Positions 39,501 to 48,500 of a stretch of DNA of 64,000 nucleotides are shown piece after piece. This stretch comes from Morinoia aosen (Eukaryota > Arthropoda > Malacostraca > Amphipoda > Talitridae): assembly GCA_030386875.1 (NCBI GenBank), contig CM059566.1, positions 35,314,068 to 35,378,067 of the forward strand. The letters are read 5' to 3'. The notes under the pieces are model-generated. The model was not told where the DNA came from, ran no database searches, and worked only from the letters and a program-made list of their open reading frames with translations. The position numbers and the translations under genes are program-made. Numbering within the stretch: position 1 is the first letter of the stretch; each line of letters begins with the position of its first letter.

Positions 39501-42500
39501 GCCCTACTTTGATCTTATTTGGTTTTTGCTTATGCGTTCGCCATAATGCCATCAAGGTTCTGAAGCTGCCTCTACTCACTAAGGGCCATCTGTGGCGACA
39601 GATTTTTTTGTTATGAGTAGTGAAGTTTGTCTACGATTTACTTGTAAAATATGCTGTTTTCATTACATCATTCCAATTAATCAAGTTAAATGTTTAATTA
39701 AGAGAAGTCGACACTCGGTGATTAAAATTATAGCTTGTTCACTTAAAAACAGCAGAACTTGCTTTGTATTCGTCATATGCATGAGTTTTTGAAAATATTT
39801 TCAGTGGTCAGGTATGTCTTGTAATTATTTTTGACGATAAGGTCACAATCGTATTGATAACTTCGTTGTTGTTCAGGCGGGATGCTGGAATATTCTCTCA
39901 AATTCTCTTGTTGACATTGGATACTCTTAAAAACGTGTAAATACATCAGGTAAGAGGACGGCGTCTTCTACGTGTTCAAAATAAAATATTGTGCAATATT
40001 CTTACAATTTATCGGCCGGTTTAGCATCAGGTTTTAATGAAAATATTCTCAAACTTTTTTATTCTTGCTTGCCATTCGTGACGTCTAACAAGTGTTCCAT
40101 GTTTGTTCTCCTCGTCTGTCCAATGCTGCAGCAGCGCAGGTGCCGCGTCTAACCGGCGTAGAATGCTTCATAATATGTGCTTCCTACGTGATTGTTCGTC
40201 TTCCTCATTTCTCCCCCTCAGTCAGAGGGATACAACTGTTATGTCAATGGGAATTAGCGCCCCCAGGGAGAAATGTGTGACAGCCCGAGCCTTCTTTTTC
40301 GTGAAATAAAGTTTTTTTTTTGGTTTGCCAAGGACCACATTTTTTCGGTTCACTGCTGTCCTGTTTTGTGATCAATAATACTTTCTTCTTCAACTTTTAT
40401 CTTGTTCCATAAACTTCTTTTTCAACTTACTGTTTCTATGCCCCTTCTGCATAGATTGCGCGTTACCTTATCTTAAAATAACAGCTGTTTCTGTTACCAG
40501 TCCTGAGACTTGCCTGTAAAATAACTGTTCATTCCTTTGCCAGTGCGGATATTTGCCTGCAAAATAACGGTTCATTTTATTGCCACTACGAAGATTTCTT
40601 TACGAAGTAATAGTCCTTGTTGTTGACGTCAGTGTGAAAACTCGGCTGCAAAGCAACAGTTCATTGTATCGCTAGTGTGGAGACTTACCTGCAAAATAGG
40701 TTTTCATTTCATTGCCAGTATTAAGATTTGCTTGCAAAAAACAATTCATTCTCTTGCCAGCGGGGAGATTTGCCTGTAAAATAACTTCACGCTGAATGCC
40801 TGCAAGATTTGGCTGGAAAATAATTTCATACTGAATGCCTGCAAAATAACTTCACACTGAATGTCTTGAAAAAAACTTCCCACTGAATGCTTGCAAAAAA
40901 ACTTCACGCTGAATGGCTTCAAAATAACTTTATACTTAGTGCCTGCAAAATAACTTTATACTTAGTGCCTGCAAAATAACTTTATACTTAGCCCTTGCAA
41001 AATGACTTCACACACTGAATGACTGCAAGATTTGGCTGGAAAATAACAGTCCATACTCCCACCAGTGCGGAGACTTCATTGCGGTGGGGGCGGAGGAGGC
41101 TATGACGCCTTCTGACGTCATCGCGGCGTGCGACATCACCTTCTCGTGTGTGTCTGACCCGCAGGTCGCCAAAAACGTGAGTTTTATCCTCTTGCGACGT
41201 AGCTGCGTTATTGTGTTGCTCCAGCTCTACAGCAGCTGCATATCTTGGGGAAGATGTTTGGTTTCGAGAAGGAGGTTATCTAGGCCTTCCTTCTGTGGAA
41301 ACAATAGTTTTCTTTTTTGTTTCGTTACCGATCTTCTTCTCTTGGTCCCCTCAGAGGGATGCAACTATTGTGTCTGTGGGAATTAGCCTCAAAGGGGGGC
41401 CATGTGTGGGGAGAGTTAGGTCGGCTTTCTTTTTGTCGAAGTAACACGTTTTTTGTTATGTTAAGGGCCACTTTTTTTAAAATTTCCTGTGTAACGAGAA
41501 AGCACATTGCTTCAGGGTATCAGGTTTAATACCATTGTCATGTCATGTCACGTATCTTGTCTAATACCATTGTCATGTCGCGTACTATGTCTGACGCCAT
41601 TGCCATGTCATGTACCATGTCTGATATCGTTGTCATGTCACGTACCATGATAAATACCATTGTCATGTCACGTACCATGTCTGACGCCATTGCCATGTCA
41701 CGTACCATGTCTGACGCCATTGCCATACCACTCACCATGTCTGACGCCATTGCCATGTCACGTACCATGTCTGACGCCATTGCCATGTCACGTACCATGT
41801 CTGACGCCATTGCCATGTCACGTACCATGTCTGACGCCATTGCGATGTCACGTACCATTTCTGACGCCATTGCCATGCCACTTACCATGTCTGACGCCAT
41901 TGCCATGTCACGTACCATGTCTGACGCCATTGCCATGTCACGTACATGTCTGACGCCATTGCCATGTCACGTACCATGTCTGACGCCATTGCCATGTCAC
42001 GTACCATGTCTGACGCCATTGCCATGTCACGTACCATGTCTGATGCCATTGCCATGCCACTTCCCATGTCTGACGCCATTGCCATGCCACTTACCATGTC
42101 TGACGCCATTGCCATGCCACTTACCATGTCTGATGCCATTGCCATGCCACTTACCATGTCTGACGCCATTGCCATCCCACTTACCATGTCTGACGCCATT
42201 GCCATGCCACTCACCATGTCTGACGCCATTGCCATGTCACGTACCATGTCTGACGCCATTGCCATGTCACGTACCATGTCTGACGCCATTGCGATGTCAC
42301 GTACCATTTCTGACGCCATTGCCATGCCACTTACCATGTCTGACGCCATTGCCATGCCACTTACCATGTCTGACGCCATTGCCATGTCACGTACCATGTC
42401 TGACGCCATTGCCATGTCACGTACATGTCTGACGCCATTGCCATGTCACGTACCATGTCTGACGCCATTGCCATGTCACGTACCATGTCTGACGCCATTG

Positions 42501-45500
42501 CCATGTCACGTACCATGTCTGACGCCATTGCCATGCCACTTACCATGTCTGACGCCATTGCCATGCCACTTACCATGTCTGACGCCATTGCCGTGCCACT
42601 TACCATGTCTGACGCCATTGCCATGCCACTTACCATGTCTGACGCCATTGCCATGCCACTTACCATGTCTGACGCCATTGCCATGCCACTTACCATGTCT
42701 GACGCCATTGCCATGCCACTTACCATGTCTGACGCCATTGCCATGCCACTTACCATGTCTGACGCCATTGCATGTCACGTACCATGTCTGACACCACTGG
42801 TGTGGGCGCGACAACCCAGCCGCTACCTTCAGCCAAGCGTTTCGTCCTGACCACAGATGGTGTTCGGCAACTGTGGAGTCCTGCAAGAGATGACTGCCGA
42901 CAAGGCCTACGTCGAAATGACCGGCATCGACGCTGAAACTTCCCAAGATCTCGCTGACGTGAGTCCTGTCCTTCTTTTGTCTTTTTTGGTATGGTTTGTA
43001 GTGTGTGCTTCACGTGGGCTCCTGTTTTGTATCCATCAGTTTGTCGTTTCAGTTTTGATGGTTGTTTGCATAGGATTGTTGGTATTTCTGGTGATTTTTT
43101 AGATAGGGTTATTGGTATTTCTGATGATTGTTTACATAGTATTATTGGTATTTTTGATGATATTTTAGCTGGAATCAATGTTTATGTGTGTGAACTCCCA
43201 GTTGTGCTATCTATGTGTCCGAAATTGATTTTCAATTGAAAATATTCTCAACGGTCCGTATAATATATAAAATATTTTCAATTGAAAATATTTTCAATGG
43301 TCCGTATAACTCGTTCCCATACAAATGTACGAATGCATCAAGTATTATTTATAATTGATTCTTTAAATCCTATAGCGTTGTTAGACATTTCTTTCTCAAT
43401 AGATTTACTTCCGATGCACGATGCATGTTCCTAACTGTATCATGTGTTATCATAATACTAATGTCTCAAAATGCATAACAAATGTCAAACATTATTAAAA
43501 AAATATAAAAAATATTCTTACCCTCAAAAATTTGCATAGAAACTAATTCAAGGTATGCAAGCATTCACATGTGTGTCATAAATCATTATCACTTATCACA
43601 AATATTCCTAACCATGAAGCACATCGTTATCAGAAGGTAAATGTCGCTATTAAATGTATACCAATGTCGTGTATCGTCTCAAAAATAATTTGCTGTTTGC
43701 AAAATAATAAACAGTTTTGAGGAAGGTTATCCATTTTCCCACCATTATTGCCCACTAAACCCCCACATTTTGTCAGGTTGCATTTATAGCTGATTTCGGG
43801 TAATATTTTCCTTGAAATGGATGTTTGTAGCCCGTGGAAATTCCAAACGTTGTTCTTTACCATTATCGAAAGAACACTGAAGACGGTGTCACCCAAACTT
43901 ACAAGCCCACAAGATTTTGGGAGTTGTTTAGATATTTAAATTACGTTTTAATATGCTGGTAGGTATCTAGATTACGTTATAATATCCTGGTAGGTGTCTA
44001 GATTACGTTATAACGCTTTGGTAGGTGTCTAGATTACGTTATAACACCTTGGATATCGTTACGAAGCTGATCACATCTGGTGGTGTGGCAGGCGATGACA
44101 TCAGCGGGCGGGCGGTACCTGGAGGCGCAGATCCAGGGCTCGCGGCAGCAGGCCGAGAGCGGCACCCTCGTCATCCTGGCCAGCGGAGACCGCTCCCTCT
44201 TCGACGACTGCCAGAGCTGCTTCCAGGCCATGGGCAAAAACTCTTTCTTCTTAGGTCAGGCTGTGTTTTTGATATCCAGTGTTGAACATTTCGTGTAGCA
44301 ACTTAATTGGAAAAAACTGTTTTTCTTTTTCTGTTGTGATCTGTGTGGAGGTTTTTGATTTTTAGTTGTAGGGGTTTGCATGATGGTCTGTGGATGTAGT
44401 GGTTTGCATGACAATCTGTGTTTGTAGTGGTTTGAATGATAATCCCTGGTTGTTGTAGTCTGGATGAAAAATCTGTGGTTGTAGAAGTTTAAATAATAAC
44501 CTGTGGGTGTAAAAGTTTAAATGATGATTTGTGGATGTAGTGGTCAGGACGATGGTTTTATAGTATGCTAATTTAGTGATCTAAAAGTTCCTGGCTTCTG
44601 GGGACACGTAGTTATTTGGATTCACGTCTTTGGGGCTATTTGAACATGGTGAAATTGATGGAGCGTTTTGGGGTCAGTGCTTGACGTGAGTCGAAAGTAT
44701 TTTTTAGGTCAGTGCACACACACTAAGGGCTTAACTTGCATTTTTTGAGCTTGGTAAATTTGATTCAAGCTCTCATTTTCTTCAGATCACTCCACGTTAC
44801 TGTGATAATAAGGTCTCTGTGGGCAGGCAAGGCTTGACGATGTACTTGAGTATATGAGGGCAGAGGTCAGCAGTTCGAAGGGTGCTAGTGAGATGTTTCT
44901 GAGTTGCCATGCTACCAGTTTGTGGTTATTGAGCCCTATTCTCCCCAGAATATTGGCTAAAACAAAAGTCTGTGGTATCCTGTAAATGTTTACTGGATTA
45001 AGAACAATGCAGGGTTGTCAACGATCAGGAATCTTTAGCAAAAAACACGTAGTGGTTATTTCTCATGACAATGTCTGAGCACTGTTTACGGTCTGTGCTT
45101 TATGGTCAAGTTCTTATCACTGTCCATGTGTCACCTGTGTTCGCTATATCTTAGTTTCTTATCATATTCATTCCTAACACCTACACCACATCAGCCTGTT
45201 GCAAAGGGACCACTGTAGCTTGGCTTGTTGTCAATTTTCAACGTAATCAGTTGCTTTTCTAAATTTATGGCTTTAGTTATTAGTGAAAATTGAAACGCTT
45301 TACTTAGGATATCGATATCTTATTTTTATCGGAGAAAACGCTCCCGCTTACCGCAGTTTATCACTATTCCCTGGATTAACAACTGCATTAGCTTCCATCA
45401 AAGTACGTAGCATTTCATTAAAAATATCAATGAGAATGATGCCACCTGCATTTTTCGTTTTCTGCAACGGGCCCACATAGTCTTGAAGCGTATCTGCAGT

Positions 45501-48500
45501 TGACGGGCCCCTCAGGGGGATACAACTATTGTATCTATGGGAATTAGCGCTCCCAGGGGAACCATGTGAGGGCCCGAGCTAAAGGTTAGGTAGGCTTCCT
45601 TTTTGTTGTAATAAAATAGGTTTCTGTTTCGTTACGGACCATCTATTTTCGGTTCACTGCTGTCCTGTTTTTCAGCACCTACTACTTTCTTCAACTTTTT
45701 TCTTGTTTCATGAACTTCTTTCCTAGCTTACTGTTTCTGTGCACCTTGTGCATAGATTCCGCGTTCCCTCAACTCCATACTAAATGGTGCCTTCTTCTTT
45801 CCTCTCTTGGAACATCTTTGTTGTGGTTAAGGGAGGCTAAAACTTTCTTATATAATAATAATAATCTGCAGTTGACGGGATGTTATCTGCATTAAATTCT
45901 TCTGCATGTTTGAAAAAACATGGACAAATTTATTCACATGTAGATTTAGTGTGTGAGTGATGGGGGTGATGTTTCAAGTTGAAGATTATTAAGGCCTTAA
46001 AAATATTTTATCTCTATAAAGGTTCTATTAAAACTAAAATTTTTTCCTCCAAATAGTAAAATATCGCTCAACTCATTTCCATTTCAATTTTTTCATTTAT
46101 GTTTCGTTAAATTCGCTTGTTCACGCTGAATACGCTCGTATCTAGACATTAGAGTGATCTAGCTGTGTATATGAACTTGTGGAGTTACAGTCGCTTCTCT
46201 AAGTATATAAAACTAATTATTTTCTATAGAAAGATTGGTTCTTTTTTCCTCATTGTGGGTAAATGAATTACAATTATTATCTTTACCACTCACTGTAAAA
46301 TTACTACTCAGATGGTTATAGAGAGGTTGAGAAAAAATTGCTGATAATTATATACGACCATTTAATCTTCTGTGTAAACTGTGCACGATACAATTCAAAC
46401 CTGATGACTGTGAATTCATAATTTTTTTTGCGTATTCAATTGCTAAAACGAGCAACAACGATGAATTTTACAATGTTAATTTTTCATAGATTCATCTCTT
46501 CACCAATCTCCTCTCCTGGTTTATCTTCGCCACATTGTTGGAGCACTTTCATCTTTTATTTTGTGTTTATTGTCTTTTAAGGTTTGCTTGCTCCATCTTT
46601 TTTTCAGCTGACCTGACCCATTCGTTGTGCCATCTGTTAGAATTATGTTGCGTGAACTGCAAGAGATAGGCATGCATCGGCAATGACTGGCCTCAGAAGT
46701 AATACTTGAATCACTTAGTGCCCGTACTTGAATGTCGTGAGTTGACGTTTTTTTGGCTGTGTTGAAAATCTCATTTGTTGGTAAATTGGTATCAGATTAT
46801 CTTTTCCTTTTAGGCAAAGGATGAGGATGGCACGCGAAAGCTTTACTTTCTGTGAAATATTTGCAAAAAAAAATATATTTTTGAGCTCTTTGTACACAAA
46901 TGTTGGTCATTCGTTGTAAAGTACTTGAGTGCATTGGTATATTTGGCTCTGCATCGAATGGAAAAAATATTCCAGCTCCTCGAACACAAGCTCTACCATG
47001 TGGTTTCGAACCGTGTAATGTCCTTTTTAATTTCTCTTTGTTAATTTTCTAAGACTACTATTTTTTCTTCAACTAGAAGTACGTAATTCACTATTCTGTA
47101 GTTGCGCAGGTGAATCGTTAGGATATGTGAACGATTGTACGAGTTTTCTGCTTATCTGATTATTCTCGGCTTTTTCTGGTGTCTTTTTGAGGGGTTCATG
47201 TAGATTGTACATTATAAAGCAGGATAGAGAAAAATTCCTTTCAAATTGCGTGATTGATTGCCCGTATGTGATTTGAAACGTGAGGCACCCAAACGGTGGA
47301 ATGTCAAAAATTCAAAGTGTCTAAATTTCAATTGTGTTTTATAGAAGAATTAATTTCTATTGCTCTTTAAAAAACAAAATCCCTCTTCTGCCTATGATTT
47401 TTATAAGTTAAAGGTCGAAAAATTTCAGTGGCACGTGTTGAAAAGACCACATTTCATAGCCTGCTACAGCTTTTCCTTATCAAACTTTGCAGTTTGTTGA
47501 TTTGAAAGCATAGTATGGAGGAAATGTTTTTAAAATCGTTGAAATTTTACTTCCAAAATGACGATTCGTCGAGAATCTTATTAGAAGAATAAATAGAAGA
47601 AGCTGTGTAAAAACGTATATTTATGGCTAGCGTTTCGGAATTATTAAAATTCCATCATCAGTGCTGAATCAGGAGAAAAATAAATAAAAATTTAAATCTC
47701 TATAAAAGTATGTGTATATTGGTGTGTAAACTTGTGTAGATATCTCATAGAAACTTGTATAAACTCGTACATATTTTATATATGTATGTATAAATACATA
47801 TAAATCTATATCTTTATACATATTCCATAAAATTCTGCAATTTCCAGGCGAGGTCGGGAACGCGAGCAAGATGAACTTGGTGATGCAGGTGATGGCTGGT
47901 GTGACGCTGGCAGGCCTCGCAGAGGGTATGGCGCTCGCCGACAGGGCGGGCTTGCAACAAAAAGATGTGCTAGAGATCATGGAACTCACCTCACTCGCCT
48001 GTCCCCTCATCATTGAGAAAACTAAAGGTGAGGCTGATGGTCCTCGTTGTGTGTCTACTCGTGTAAAACTGATGGCCCTTGTATGCGTGCTCTTTCTAAC
48101 CCTTTAACGCCCGCGTTTTTTACTGATGTTACTGTTATCACAACCACCATCATTAACCCTTCAACGTTCACATTTTGAACTCATATTACCTTTGTCACAA
48201 ACACCATCACTAAACTAGCACCGACATCACTACGAGGAAGAGACTGCCACTCGATAATGAACTTCGAAGAACATATTAGGGCACAAATTTCACAAAAAAT
48301 AGAATAAATTAGAGCTGTTTATGGAAGTGGATTTTGAAATCCACTTTGACGTCAAAGGGTTAAGAAAAGACACACTGTACCACAAAGGGAAAAATCTATT
48401 GAAGAATTGACACTATGCTGAAGAACTAAATGACATCAGTGTGGCCGAAGACTAAGTAGATTGCTGGTTCACACGCATTCTTAGTTGATTTAGGATTGTA

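Larger units (their letters stand above)
33471..41065 (+). other. GLYR1 intron 7, part downstream of the nested gene
   Basis: It should contain the promoter and 5' UTR exon(s) of the minus-strand LRR-Ig gene, but no TATA box or other landmark stands out. Listed separately are retroposons, a MITE, a perfect hairpin, a (GGT)n run and degenerate repeats. A 60-bp direct duplication lies at about 36130-36250. No further coding exon is supported. Confidence 0.55.

Noticed and set aside
41545-42850. Decapeptide-repeat proteins on both strands
   Set aside because: The 30-bp period keeps frames open. The array lies within an intron between well-supported GLYR1 exons 8 and 9.
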